Below are positions 33,787-48,000 of a stretch of DNA of 64,000 nucleotides, in pieces. A program made the position numbers and the translations under genes. The stretch comes from Setophaga petechia. Lineage: Eukaryota > Chordata > Aves > Passeriformes > Parulidae. How positions within the stretch are numbered: position 1 is the first letter of the stretch; every line of letters begins with the position of its first letter. The stretch covers positions 14,070,501-14,134,500 of the forward strand of contig JANCRA010000019.1 in assembly GCA_024362935.1 (NCBI GenBank). The letters run 5' to 3'. The notes beneath the pieces are model-generated. The model did no database searches. It was not told the DNA's origin and saw only the letters and a list, made by a program, of their open reading frames with translations.

Positions 33787-34515
33787 AATCTGTTTCCAGA
33801 ACAAACAAACGAAGCTGTAATTGCAGGTGTACAAGAAAAGCGAGGTGGATTCCCAAGTAACTTCTTTCAGCAAGAGGTTTGGATTCTGGTTTTCAGTTCA
33901 CTTCGGTGCTAAGAGGTTTTCAGGATTAATGGAACCTGATAATTTTAGCCAAAAGTCGAATCCCAAAAGTAAGTAGTGAGGTGACTGCAAAACTATGTTA
34001 GCTTTGCACACTTCAATTTGCAGATAGCTACTAAAGTAAGAGACATCTGGTCTCCCAAAGCTGCCTACGAGGGGAGGTAACAGTTTATTATATTATCTAC
34101 TACATGTGGGTACTTGGACCCCCTGAGACAGTTCAGGCCAGACAGAGTTTAATTTCTTCTAGCCATCAAATATTACTGTTAAAATGTTGTTTAAATCCCT
34201 GAGGATTGGGTCTGATCTGTTATCCAGTATGCCACTAATGAATTTGCTGGCATTCTGCCAGCCTAAAACTTGAACTCCTGAATAGCAAATGTTGGGGGAG
34301 TTCCTGGGGTGAGTGAGAGGAGAACAAGACGTGCAACCTGCCTTGGTAAAAGCAGTGTGAGGGAAGGAACGCCTTTTTATGTTTTCCTCTCCTTTATTGT
34401 ATTCCTGTGCTTCACCTGAAAGGCAAAATATTAGCAAATAGTAGTAGAAAATACCTTTGTAGGTGGATAAATCATGTGCAGATGACTTATGCTGAAAGGA
34501 TGAGTCAATAAAACT

Positions 34516-34562
34516 TGGATGAGTCCAGAACTCATCCAGAACGCCCCAAAGTGGGGCGTTCT
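34516..34562. repeat. Two adjacent inverted repeats (double hairpin)
   Basis: The first pairs TGGATGAGT (34516-34524) with ACTCATCCA (34530-34538) over a 5-nt loop. The second pairs AGAACGCCCCA (34538-34548) with TGGGGCGTTCT (34552-34562) over a 3-nt loop. Both stems are perfect and share base 34538. Confidence 0.88.
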
Positions 34563-36487
34563 CTTAGTGGATATGTTTACAGAAAAAACAAGAAAATATG
34601 TCTGCATAGTCTAGCAAAACAAAACAGAATACAAATGAAAAATGTTATCATTTCTACTGGACATAGTAAAGCAGATTCTTCAGAGCAGCCCAGAAAAAAG
34701 GAATCTTAATTAAAGGAGAGAACAAGCTCACCCAGTTTGTTCCAGCAAATACTTTGTGGGTTTTTTTTTTTCTTTTAGTTAATTTCTTTCTATTAGGAGT
34801 AGCACTAGGTAACTAAGAAGGACAAAGAAACACAGCGATGTGCTCTTGGCAGTGACTCAGCATAGAAAACTTTACAGGCAGTTCCATCAAAACAGACAGA
34901 GATTTCCTTCCAGTCTGACATGAGATGGTCCACAGAAAGTGAGTGTTGCTCAGTACCTGCTGTTGGTTATCTTTTTGTCTTGCAAATAACTTTACAAGAA
35001 AAGCAGAGATTTAAAATACACGTGTAGGTAGGCTTAGGGAACATGCAGAGTCCTTGCTTTTTCTTGTAAGCCACAGAGGAGCATTGCATAGAGCAGAGGT
35101 CATCAGGCATCTGTTCCACATGTGCACTTCATGCCAAAATACTTCTTAATCCCAGAGGTGAGGAGAAATCTAAGGACTATATTGTAGTCCTCTCAAAAAC
35201 AGGTGTTGCTGTTGGCTCTGAGATTTTGAAAACCATGATCAAGCTCAAGTTGTCAGCCATTTTTCTCTCCATTTCTGCTCTATTTTAGCTTTGGAATCTC
35301 TAAACTCAGATTCCCAAACTAAAGAGGGGAAAAGAAACCAAGACTGTGAACATTTTTTAAACTAGTTTTTCAAACATGTATATGGTTCCAGTGAGTTTTG
35401 TTCCATTGTTTTATTTCCAATCCAAGTGTCCCCATTGCCTTACATGGAGTCCTCCCTGGTTTAAAATATCACAAATACAAAACTGAGCCAAGTGTGTTCC
35501 AACAGTAAATTAGAATGAGAACTGCTGTCTGTTATTTACCATGCTTACCAGTATTATTATTTACCATGATTGTTTATGCTTTGTCTATATAAAGTATGTA
35601 AAGCAGAGCCAAGCTTTTACTCTCCATCTATTCCTGTGGCACACATCTACCCATAACAGTAGGTAGAAGACTGAAAACACCTGCAAGTGGGAAAAGCTTC
35701 AGACTAGGCACAAAATACGTGTTTGCTAGTAAAAAAACTTTCTTATTTTTTCAAGTTGAACTTACAACTGCAGTGATTCTGAGTTCCTGATGTAACGTCT
35801 ATTCTAGTAAACTTCAAAGTCTCTTTCCAAATGTATTATCTGCCAGCCAGCAGCATTCCACATGACCACACCTCCTCACAGCAAACTCTCTGAAAGGTCC
35901 AAACTTGCACAAATAGAGCTAATTTTTCTTTGCTGCAAGGAGGTTAATCCAATGGCATCAAACTGAGAGGACTTCAAAAATCTTGCAGGGCATTTCTTTT
36001 TCTTTCATACTCATGTTTGCACACAGCTTTATTTATTTGAGAGAAATACCCTTCCAAAAGCAACCTGCTTGCATTTTATATTGAGACAGCATGGTGACTG
36101 GTGTAACTACAAAGGCTACAGGCTGTTTCTATCCTGCCACACAGGGTTAGGCTTCCCAAGAGCCCCACAGTCAGCTACAAGGTGATTTGTTGTATAAGGC
36201 CCTTGTTTTCATTGTTCTGGAAAAGTGGAATTTTTCCTGATAAGAAGTAATCCCTGCTAAGGTGGATAACCAAATCATGGTGTTTGCTAGTGTAGCTGAC
36301 AGCTTAAAGCAGTAGCAACATTTTGTATGTAAGAGAAATGAGGAGCATTTTTAATTTGCTAATGATCAACCAGTATAGAAACACAGCAGAGGGTACATGA
36401 AAGAGGATTTCTATAGTTTCATGGCCCATTATGTTATACAGAAATCATGATGCTGTTTCAATCATGACTAGCTTGAGCTGTTCTCCA

Positions 36488-37316
36488 GTGAATCACTCCT
36501 AAGAGGGCAGGCTGAATACCTGGCTGTATTTGAGGGAGATCATTTGCTGTGCATCCACTTTGCCTTGGCAGTCCTGTCAGGCACAAACCTGTCATGGGTC
36601 ATGGGAGATGCATTGGCTTGCTGCATCTCAATTACAACCATTGATTTTCATTGGGGTTGGTAATGATGCACAAAATTGTTTGAATTGGAGAAGTTAATGG
36701 AAATATGGAAAAACTATCTATCAGGATATTTTCAGCAGATTTTTAAAGGCCTTCACCCTCCCTGTAAGTTATTGAAGAAATGTCCAAGTAGTGTGATGAA
36801 CACAGAGCTGCTTTTGAGCTTCCATGCAGAAAAAGTCAGGCAAATCTGTGTGTCCAGCCTAAGCATGTAAGGACTGGAAGACATACTTGTTCTTTTGTTG
36901 TCTTTTCCCCTGAATTTCTCAGTTTCAGATTCAGGGAGCCAAAAGGAAATGGAGCACCTGAGCCAGCATGAGGAAGAAGAGGTAACCCAGGACAGAAGGC
37001 TGCAGAACTGTCTGCAGCAGCAGCAATTAAAGATGGCTCAGCTGGTGCGCATGGTAGAACATTCCCCTTGCTCTATCAGGCTACAACTACATCTTCTGTC
37101 TGAATTAACAGCCTCTGGCTTATGGAATAGTAGTAGTGCATTAATAAGTCCATTTTCTTATGTTAGTTTTTATTTCATCTTAATTCTAAGTGCTGTATAA
37201 TCTAAAAGTTACTGATGTTCCAATTTTCATTTGTCTTAGTAATTTTGAGAACAATATTCCCCCAGGGGTCACTCATGAGGAAACATGCTGAGTACCTGGC
37301 TGTATTTGGAGAACCA
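36488..37316. repeat. Direct repeat pair about 55 bp long, 776 bp apart
   Basis: 36488-36541 and 37264-37316 share TCACTC near the start and GCTGARTACCTGGCTGT plus ATTTG in the core. Only these two copies were seen; the sequence between them is not repeated. Confidence 0.6.
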
Positions 37317-40300
37317 ATGATGTGTTTTTAAACTCCTGATCCTGGAAAGTCAGCCTGTTATTCAGACAATCTGTTCTGGTTCTTCAGGCCAAATAGGACA
37401 CTGCTTTCAAAGGCTTTGCTGAGATGTGAAGGCATCTATTCATTATGTGTGAGGAACACAGTCCACTTGACTCCTGTTTGTTAGCTATCTTCCTGCAGGG
37501 TTTCCCAGGTAGTTTTACACTTTAGAGGCACATGATCAGCCAGAGTAAGAGAGGATGGCAGTTTAACACTTTCCGAAACAGAACTGCCTCTTACCAAAAA
37601 AGCATCTCAGGGTGTTATTCCCCACTCTTTCCTGTTTTCCCTACTTTGGAGTTATTTTCTTTAGTATTTACAGACCTCCTCTTTTCTGCAGTCATGACTA
37701 AATAAATTATTTTCCTTCCTGATGCAAGAATAGTTATTACTGTTTTAAAGACAGGATAAAAAGATACTGACAGATTAGGGCACCTATCCAGCAAAACACT
37801 TAAGCACTTGCATAACCCAAGGCACATAATAACACCACCATAGGACTGTTCACTTGTTCCAGGTTGTGCAGTCTTGAAGGATTTACTGAGCCGGGGCCTC
37901 CTGGTGTGCCGGAGGGCTCTGAGGCTCAGCTCCCTCACTCTGAGCTGCAGCCATCAGCCTCTCCATGCACTACCTCTGAGCAGCCACACTATTCTGCCAG
38001 ACCGAGGACAAACATTAGCCCTGATTTGCATCCAGTCAGCTCCTTTTTTGTCGGCATATAAAGCCAAAGAGATGAATAGCTCATCCTCAAACTCACTACT
38101 AAAATTCATGCAAAAAGTAGCTAAGACTTTATTTCTCATTAAATCCAGAGCTGATTTCCCTGCTGTTTTAAACTGTAATCAGTATTAGCACAGTCCAAAA
38201 CTCAGTCAGTTTCTTTCTTTCTCAATTATCACATTCAGCAGCAAAGATTCTTCATCTTGGAATTATTGGATGATTTTGATGATGGTGCATTTCGCAGAGA
38301 ATGCAGCTCCCACTCCTGCATGCTCTGCTGGCAGGAATAAACACACATTCCTGTCAATGAAGAAAGCAGGAATAACTGTGAGTTTATTAAATTAGGGCAC
38401 TGAACTGTTGAGAGAAAGAGTAATTTTTTTCTTATCATAATCCCACTTTTGAGAACCTCTGCCAATCTTTCCACTGGACTGATGAAAAGATGAATTCTGC
38501 TGACTTGAATAATTTGAAAGTAAATGATGATTCTGGTGTACACTGGCTGGCAGAGGGAACTGTTTATATAATTCTGGGCTTGCTAATAACCCTCTTCATA
38601 GCTAGAAATGGTGCCAGGAAAGCTGCTGGCTATGTAAAAATGCTCTCCCATTTCCTTGCCTTTATTGTTTTCTGTCACAGCTTGTTTTTTTTTAATTAGT
38701 ACGTGAACTATTTTTAGTGTCTGGAGACAGAAATGTATTGTTCAGACTAAAATGAGGCCAGGTACCATGAAAGTATTTTCAGGGAGAAATATTTGGAGGC
38801 AGTTTATCTTTGGCTGTGTGCAGTGAAAGTTTGCCTGCTTAGTCCAATTAGTTACAGCCATGTCACTTCATGTAAGTGAATGTGGTTTTGTCAGTGCACA
38901 GGGCAGATTTTGTCTCTCAAGCTGCAGAGGAATACTCTAAAACACACAGAGTTTTAGAGCTAGAATCTGTAGAATCTCGAGCATTCTGAATTTTTTTTTC
39001 CATACAAATTCCATGCCTATCTTGAGCGAATTAACCTTTCAGTCAGATGATGACTTAAGCAAGTGTAAAGTTTAATAAAGCACCTCTTTGTAACTCATCT
39101 AATCACCTCTAAGAGATCTTAAAGTCCTTGCATTGTAGACAGACTAGATTCACTGAGTTCTACCCATATGTGTCCACACACCTGTGGGCACCATGCAGGT
39201 AAAGGTGCAGTGAGCATTTGTGACCCACTAATTCACCTGGAAGAAATAGAAAATATTCCTGCATATGTAACAGTCTCAGCTGAGAGACAAAATGTGAAGC
39301 CCAGCCATATCAGTTCCCTTCAGAATTTCAAATCAAGCTCAGTCTTGACCATTTTCTTAATGGTTGCCTGAAGCCCAGTCCCACACTAGTCAACCATTAA
39401 ATTCCTCTAATGTGATGAGAGCTCTATTACCAGGGTGGAGCTTAGCTGTGTGGAAGTATGATCCATAATGGGAATCAGCGGAGAAATACACAGGAAACAG
39501 AGAGTTCATCTAAAGAATCAACTGCCTCCTATATTCCAAATACTACTGTATTCTTTGAATTTGCCTAATTAAAAAGAAGCATATCTATTTAGCAAAAAGA
39601 CCCACAAAAGCTACCAAAATAAGTCACTCCAAGGTACAGACTTGCATTTTAAGAAAAGATAGCTATTACTCACGTTGTTAAACACACCTGTGAAAGTTTA
39701 TCCAACACTAGGGTGACCAGAAAAGCAAGACGTCAAATGTAGTATCTGCATATGTGAAATGTGTCTTGATAGTATTTTCATTAAAAGAAACCAAGTATTT
39801 CAGAAGAAGAGAAAAAAATATTCTCTCCCATCATCTCTCATCAGTGCAATGCAGGCTTTTAACACTTCTCCAGATAATTCCCTTGCAGAGGCAGATGATT
39901 TGCATTTAAAGTAGCTCTACTTTGCAAGTAGCAGGTATTTTCAACATTTGTCAGGTTGAGTCCCTAAAATATTTCATTAGATCCACTGACCTCTGCAGAA
40001 AGAACTTTAGTTTAGAGACCAGAAATAATGGAGAAGTCACCAGATCCTACAATAATCCCAGTAGTTGTGTTTTCATGTGTCCAGCTGTGTTTTCAGCCTC
40101 CCATCATTGGATCCTGCCAGCAGCATAACTACCAAACTTGCTGTGATACACTGGTGACCTTCAGGCAAAATGGGACAGGGCTGCATGAAGAGAGAAGAGA
40201 AGGCAAGGGGATGAGCCTCAGAGTTTGGCTTGGCTGTAGGATCTGCTTTAGATCTGCCACAGCCAACCCTGGTCATTCAATACCACAGGATTGGAGTATC

Positions 40301-42134
40301 CTTTTCTGCCTGAAAGTACCAGGACCAGGACCTCGGGGGATGTGTAAGTGCCTCAGCAGTAGAGAGAAGCTCAGAAATAATGCAGTTAGTCCAGTTGTTA
40401 CCACTTTTTTCTTGTGTTCAAACCTGTCTTGATAGTAATAGCCCTTGACTAAGCACAGTACATGCATGTGGTAAAAAATTAGCTTAATCAGCAAAAAAAA
40501 ACCAGCTAACCTTGCAGGCTTGCATCAAGATCTAGTGTAGGAAGATCACTCCATTACCACCAATACTTCAAGGCTTCTTTCAGGAAATTCCCTGCAGTCA
40601 CAAAGTGTCCTTGGGACTGCATTGCCCACCAAGCTGCCTCCTACTACCTTCTCCACGTGGCTGCTTCTGTCTGTGGCATGCCCAGGCACTGCCTCAACAG
40701 CCATGGGCACTCACTGCCCTTGCAGCACCTGATGGGTTTGTGCCATGTGGGCAGTTCAGCTGGAGGCAGCAAGCTGTCTTGGGAAAAAAATTTTCTGCAG
40801 AGACCCTGAATGACTTTTCAGCTGGTACACTCCCATCCCCTTCTTTAAAGGCTGCCCTTGCAGAGCTGAATGGCCTCTCCTGGACTCAAAGGGGAGTGCA
40901 CATGAAGGGCTGAGAGTGGATTAGTGATTTCTTACCACTTACCTCACTGAGAGGACTATTCTGTGTTTCTTTCTTTTGGGCTATATCCTTATTTATAGAA
41001 ACACTAACTTGCAGTGCAGGCAGGGGCAGTGATCACAGAATCAAAAGTCCCTCCTGCCACAATGTAAATATTCTTGAGTGCTCTGCAGTTCCACTCACAA
41101 AACCCTATGTGTATTTGTTTTAAAGACAAATAATGTAATAATTACATAAGATTACAATCCCAAGTCTCAGGTGGCACCATTCCATGTAATTTACATGAAA
41201 ATATGTTATTTTACACAGAAATCTGCCTTTTCAGTTTTGCCTAATTCAGAAATTTTTGGAGTGTTCTACACTTCATAAAATAGCCTTAAAATAATCTAAG
41301 TTTCTTCATGATGTGTAATATACCTGCATGTGCACTACTTTTTTTTCAGAAGGCTTTTTCAAATTAAAGTGATTTGGAGGAGTCTTCTTCCCAAATGGCA
41401 GCAGGAAGAGGTGAGGAAGCAAAAGTGCCAGCTGGGGATAAAGAGTGAGAAATAATCTTTCTCTACTGAGGTGTTTAATTTGGCTTTAATTCAATCTCTG
41501 AATTCAGAATGGGTTAATGTCTTTTTGCTCTTACTTCAGTAATAACAGCACCAAGCTTGGCTTGGTGTGGATGCAGCCTGGGTACATCTTTGTCACCTAA
41601 AATGGAGATAACCCAGAGTGTACCGATGGTTCATAAAACATTGAACAGTGCTAAAGAGCACAAACAGCTTCTGCAGCCTGAGTCAAATTCTTCCCAAGAC
41701 AAATTGTGCCATTTTTGTGCCATTTTTGAAGCTTTTATTCTTTATATCACACACCAGCAGGTGGCAATTTGGATGCAAATATGTGACAATTCATTTCCTT
41801 CAAGCATACTTCAGATGGAATCTAAGATGGTAGCTACTGACTCCTAGACTCTCCCTGCTTATGAGGAAGGTCTAGGCCTTAGTTACTACCACTGCATAGT
41901 TGGAAGAAGACAGAGCTGATCAATGTGGCTAGGGTTTACATTCTTTTGGGGTGAATGTGTGATAAGGGCAGATAGAGCACTCAAGAGGAGTCAGCTCAGC
42001 TTTGCCTGTAGCAGATGAAGCAGAGCAGGCAGTGCCTACAAGTGTGAGGAAACCACCTGGGAAACCCACTTATCCATGGCTCTGAATTTATCTCAGTATC
42101 CCTGAGTTTAAATGTACATGTCAGATGTGTAATT

Positions 42135-42183
42135 GAATAATATTTTAAAAGGTTAAACTGAATAATATATAAAAAGGTTATTA
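42135..42183. repeat. 25-bp tandem duplication
   Basis: GAATAATATTTTAAAAGG at 42135 and GAATAATATATAAAAAGG at 42160, two imperfect copies in intergenic DNA. Confidence 0.85.
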
Positions 42184-44865
42184 ATTTTAGGGCTACGTTT
42201 TGTCTTGATTTGTTTGTATCTCTTTCTCTTAAATGTCTGATTTTGTTATCTAGCTTGCATGTGTGAGTACTACAGCTGTATTTCTGTCTCTCTGGATTTG
42301 AATATTGGCTTAGCTACAAAGCCGAGGTCTCTAGGGCAGAGGATGCCTGCAGTTAGGCTGCTCTGTCTGAAACATGTTTATCAATTCTTTGTACAATTAT
42401 CTGTGCATTAATTTGATTATACACCAGCTGAGCATGTCTACAAATTTGATGTTGAAATTTTTTGCATCATTTTTGTGTTCAGCTAGAACTACATCCATGG
42501 AGAGCAAAACTAGATATAGTGCACTTAGTGCATGGAGAAGCTTTTATCTCAGAAAGCAGAGCTATTTCTTTCTCAAGGCATAACATTCCAGCTTTATCCA
42601 CCACTCATGAAACACACAGAACTGTCCTCCCACCGACTGAATGTGTATCAATACAGAATGGGCCACCAGCAATCTGGTAGTGAATTTAAATTAAATTGAA
42701 AAATTCAAATTTGTATGCTTTTATACACCTAAACTTCACTAGCTCCAATGAGAATATAGTGTAGATACTCTTTGGGGTGACTTTTGAAGATTCTGAACAC
42801 CTACATTAACCAGGCTACCCATTCATAACTGTTCTTTCTGGCAGACAACATCAGTCTCAGAGAGATCTTTTTGTTCATCCAAAACGATCAAAAATACTGC
42901 AATCACTCATATGGAAAATAAAGAAAACCCTACACCCATTTTGAATGCCTTCAGATTTGCAGCATTAGTAAAATGTTTGACAGCACCAAGTGTTTAATTT
43001 TCAAAGGGATTATAGCTATCTTCACAGCATGCATACATCATTAATGTTAATGGGAACTGCACCTCCAAGACTCACCCTAAAAGGTGGGCTGTAAATTGCA
43101 TCCCAGTAGGATAATTAAAAGTCTGGTAGAAATACAGCAAGTTCCAACAAACACTTTCTCCCAGGGTAAGTGATCAGAGTATTTGGAATTGAAAAATATA
43201 ATTATCAGTTTGCTTGCGAAAGGTAGTGCATCGGTTTTACAAACAAGATCACACACAACGGCTTTTTCCTACTTGGGTGTAATTTTAGTTGGTAAATTTT
43301 GTTTTATGTTTCTTAGCCTACTTGTTTTTTCCTTCATTTCTGTAATCCTACATGACCTAAAGTTCAACACTGGGCTACATTTGCAATCGTTATTGTATCA
43401 AGATTGACAACTCTCATTTCTGTTTCTCGCATGCTAACTACTGGGAAAGATTATCAAAACTGTTAGCAGAATTATATCTTTTTTTTTCTCTTATTTGTTT
43501 TTTCTCAGGCTTAACAGAAAACCATGTTTCATGACTGGATGTAATTTCTGGAATAGTATATGTTAAAATTAACTATCTTCTAAAATTATATGGGCATCAG
43601 CTGATAAGTACAAAATTGTTCTGTCTCATTTTCTTATTCTGCAAAGATTGATGATGAAGGTAAAGCTAGGAATGAAATCAAAATAATCATCTAATACCCA
43701 TGAGGTCCAAATTACACTGTCAGAAGGAAATAGCCTAGAGCCTCTAGACTGCTTGTAATGTCCCATACGTTATGCAATTTTGAGATGACAGTGTTTGCCC
43801 ATGGGAACAAGTAAGCTGTGGGAATGGTTTTCCTAATCCACAGAGGTTTTAAAGTTTCTAGGAGACACTAAAGATCTTGACACATTTTCAGTTGATCTAA
43901 GATGTTCATACAGAGACTCAGAGCTTATCCAGTAACCTTTGAAACTCCATCACTGACATCAAGAGACTTCAGACTGTCTCCACCATTGCTTTTTTTTGGC
44001 CTCAGAGAAAAAAAATCTCCCAGCACATTCCTGCGTGTACATGTTTAAATGTGTGCATGGGATGAGTTCTTTAGCACAGGATATAAAATGCTTCAAATAA
44101 AATGGGACTTGATTGTTTACAGGGAAAAGAAAATTGGTTTGGAACTTTGGAAGTTCTGCCACAGGTAGCATCTGATTGTGCTGCAAAACACAAGGCCTCA
44201 AGCAGATTTTGCTGCAGTTTTTCTGGAGATTAAAAAAACCCAATTTCTTTAAGTAGGTATTTTCAGCAAGCATTTCTGCAAAAATTTTTAAAAGAAAAAA
44301 AGAGACTGTTTCTTTGTTTTGGTACTTGTTTTTTTGAGCTCCTCTCAAATCAATTCACATTCTCTTTGAAATTTTCTTGATAAAACAAGTGATGAGCACT
44401 TTCCTGAAACAGATGTTTATTTGTTTACAGAATAGGACTTATTGTACACAAGAACCACATTAATCACTTGTACTACTCTATTGAAATCAAAAGGCACTCA
44501 GTGAGGAATCAAAAAAGATTACAAAAATGATGTTCAACTTCTTTATAAATCATCACCTCTTTTTTTCAGATTTTTTTTTCTCTTTCGCATGGACTCAGAC
44601 ATCATCCTCCAGGTCTGCACAGCACTGATGTTCCCACTGTCATCACCCAGCAAGTGATCCAAACGACCTCACAGCCCTGGTAGCCATCTTCTTCATGTCT
44701 CTGGTGCCACCTGTCCCTCCAGCATCTTGGCCAAAACACATGCTGCCCCTCTTCTTTGTCTCTAAGGCTTCATGCAAGCCCTTCTTTCTCTGGACTGAAC
44801 CTCTGGGGAAGAGCAGACACTTTCTTCATGGTTAAAGTGGTGAGACACTGAAAGTCATTGTCCAA

Positions 44866-45000
44866 GAGGCTGTGGTGTCACCACCATCTTTGGAAATACA
44901 CAAAATTAGTTTGACAAGACTTCAACCAAAGTTACCTGATGTAACTTTGAAGTTTGCCATGCTTTGGGCTAGATTTCTGGATGTCCTGTTAGACTAGTAC
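44866..45000 (+). mobile_element. Diverged CR1 LINE fragment
   Basis: AGAGGCTGTGGTGTCACCAC, CATCTTTGGAAATACACAAA and CATGCTTTGGGCTAGATTTC follow the order of a CR1 3' UTR (gaggctgtgg, ccttggagatactcaaa, ctgctttgggc). Divergence is high. Confidence 0.6.
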
Positions 45001-48000
45001 TGCTTTATAATTTCAAATACAGCTCTCTTCTTAATCAAATCAATGCAAGTCTGTAGTGGTAGGAATTGAGGAGTATCCCTTTCACATCTTGTGAAGCATC
45101 TAGTGACCTTGACTATTTTCTCTGTTTCAGAGTCATGAGAACTCAGTCAAAAGAATGGTGTTTACATGTTGCTTGGCCTTGCACAGTACATACACACTGA
45201 AGGTTTACAGAGAATAAATGGAGACATTTAGACTTCACCCACACTGCTCCTTTAAACTGCACACGGTGTGAAGAGAAACAGGCAAAGCAGGGAGACAGGA
45301 GCCTGCTATACAGTGAAAAAGGACTGAAACTACAGATACACCATATTTTCTTTCCATGTTCTCTAGGTTAGCAAAGGATTTGTCTTAGAAGGGATTTCAA
45401 TTGCTCAAGTGTATTATTTCTTTCTGATGAGGAAAAAAACAGTTGTTTTCCCTCTAGTAATTCGGAGCTGCTGTGTTTTTGGTTGCTCACATCAAACAGT
45501 TGTATATCTGGACTTGACAAGTAATTTACAGTATACAGTTAATTTTGACTTCATTACACCCATTTTGTTCCTGGCAAAGTGGTAAAGTAAAAGACACAGC
45601 AGCACTCCTTAGGCCTTTGCTTGCACTAGTAGATCAATGTCCTCATGTGTTCCACCAAAAAGTGTCATGTTATATTGTAGAATTTTCTTCATCCTTAATT
45701 TTTCAAGCACTATTTTTTTTTGTTTGGTCTTAAGCAACACAGTGGGAAATTTTCTCTGGGACATGGAAACTTTTACTGGCTTAAGATTTTCAGTAAATTA
45801 TATTCAGCTCCTGCTATAGTAAGTAACAAAACCATGTGTTGGAAGCTATTTCAGATGATTACTTTGATTCATAATAGAAATCATGTCTTTAACATAAAAT
45901 TAATTTGATATAGACAGGTAGAAATAAAGCAAAGAGTAAATGATCCCCTAAAATCTCATAGATATAAATGAAAATTTGAAGTTCTGCATTCTGGTACTAT
46001 ACAAACAACTTTTTATTACGATTACATTCGTTTTTACTGCAGTAGTACAAAATAGTCATAAGAAAGAAAAATTAATGCAGCCCTTGGGTTTTCTGCTTAG
46101 CACATGGTGTAGTGATTTATACCTGCAGAAAGCAGACAGAATACACTAACAATATCAGAGAAATATCAGTTCACCTGCCCTGGTTTTGAAGTCCAGTTTG
46201 CACAGGTTTCCTAATGTGCAAGGTAGTGAAAAGGCAGCACAATAACAATGAGACAGACATTGTTACCCTGAGCAAACTTGTGATGTAGAGGTCCAACTTA
46301 AAGAATAACTTGAGATTTTTCTAAGACCATGCTTCTGTTGAAAGGGTAATCCTGCCTTTCCAGTGCCACTGCTACCCCCATCTCTGCTCTTTGGGATGAA
46401 CAAAGAGCCAAATCAGCTTACTGATTGAGCTAAATGTTAACTTTTTTTTCTTTTCATGACTATTTTCAGGCAGCTGTGCAAGCAGATCCAACAGTTCTGA
46501 GATTGCATAATAGACAGTGTTAATGGTAAAGATGTGGTAGGCACAGGACTGAAGCACAGGTTATTGCACAGACATTTTTGATGGCAATATGGCCTTGAAC
46601 TGGATGAAGAAACCACCTTTAAAAAGCATGTTGTGATGCCGAGTATAACTTGGCACTAGCATTGCCATAAAGTTTTAAAGATAATGAGCATACAGCTTTA
46701 TATGCTGTTCACCACAGTGACTTATTTACCCTTAAACTTACACTATTATACCCCTTACTCAATGAACTCACTTCAACTTCTATTAAACGTTTAACTTAGC
46801 TTGATAAATTCAGCTTTTGTTAAAAGTAAACAGAAGCACAGTATTCAGTATAACTTTTCAGTATTTCATCGCAAAGCCAGTACCAGAAATTCATATTGCT
46901 AAGGAGGAAATAAAAAAATATCTGTGTGTGTCTGCCAACTTCTAGAGAGCTACAGGTTTATCAAGCCAAAGAATATCTGAATTTCAATTTGGTAGCAGAG
47001 TACCCTCTCTTCTCTTGAAGAACTCCTTAAGTGAGCAAACTATTTCAACACTGGAGTCAGTGAGAGCTGATTTTGCAATTTGACTTCAACTGCAACTCTG
47101 AGCAGACCTTTTACAAGATGCTTGTCTTTCACTTCAGGGGAAAAGCTGACTAGGCAAGACTATTTCCTGCTGGTTTATCACTTTTTGCACCAGAAGTATG
47201 GTTTTGGCATTTTTCCTTTCAGCTTCAATGGAAATGAAGAACAAACTTGATTGAGGTGTTGCCAGGTCTGACAATTTCATCACAAGTCTCCCTACTTATG
47301 GGTTTTCTTAAAGCCTCAAGATTCTGGCTGAAAGAAAACTAAACTTTTTCTATTTCATGGGACTCTCCCCTTGCATTCAAAGCAAAGCTTCTGTCTTTTT
47401 ACTTGCAGACAAAGTATGAAGAATGTGAGACAATTATAGTTTCAGGGCTGAAAAGTCCCAAGTCAGCTATGAATAACCCACTTTTCTTTTTCTTCTTCAT
47501 GACTTTTACACCATTTAAAGGCTATGGGGATTATATTCTTGTTTTCTCTAAGTTTGCAGTTGGCAGCACTGCAAATGTAACAGGAAAAACATAGGCATCT
47601 TTTATCAGTTTTCAGTGTGACCTATCAAATTGAAAAAGTAGGACTGGGACTTACAGTGCTGACTCCAAACTAGTAAAAATGAAAGGAAATGGTGCAGATG
47701 AATGAAATTGGTTTGCTGTCAAGGGAAACATGATGTTTAAGTAATACCCAAGTTGTTGATATTTTTAGTTTATTTCAGTTTAATATTCTTTTTAACACTA
47801 GGTCATCAAGGTTGGTAATCTATAAATACTCCAAAGAGTTGTTTTAAAAGTACTAGTCTTCCAGAAATTAAAATGTTGCTGTTTGTTCTGGCAAAGATAT
47901 TCCATATGATAGTAAAATTTCCATATCCAGTGATTCATCTGGAAATATCTATGTAGCAATGTATATAAATAAAAGAGAATCCTATCCTACCTGCAACAAA

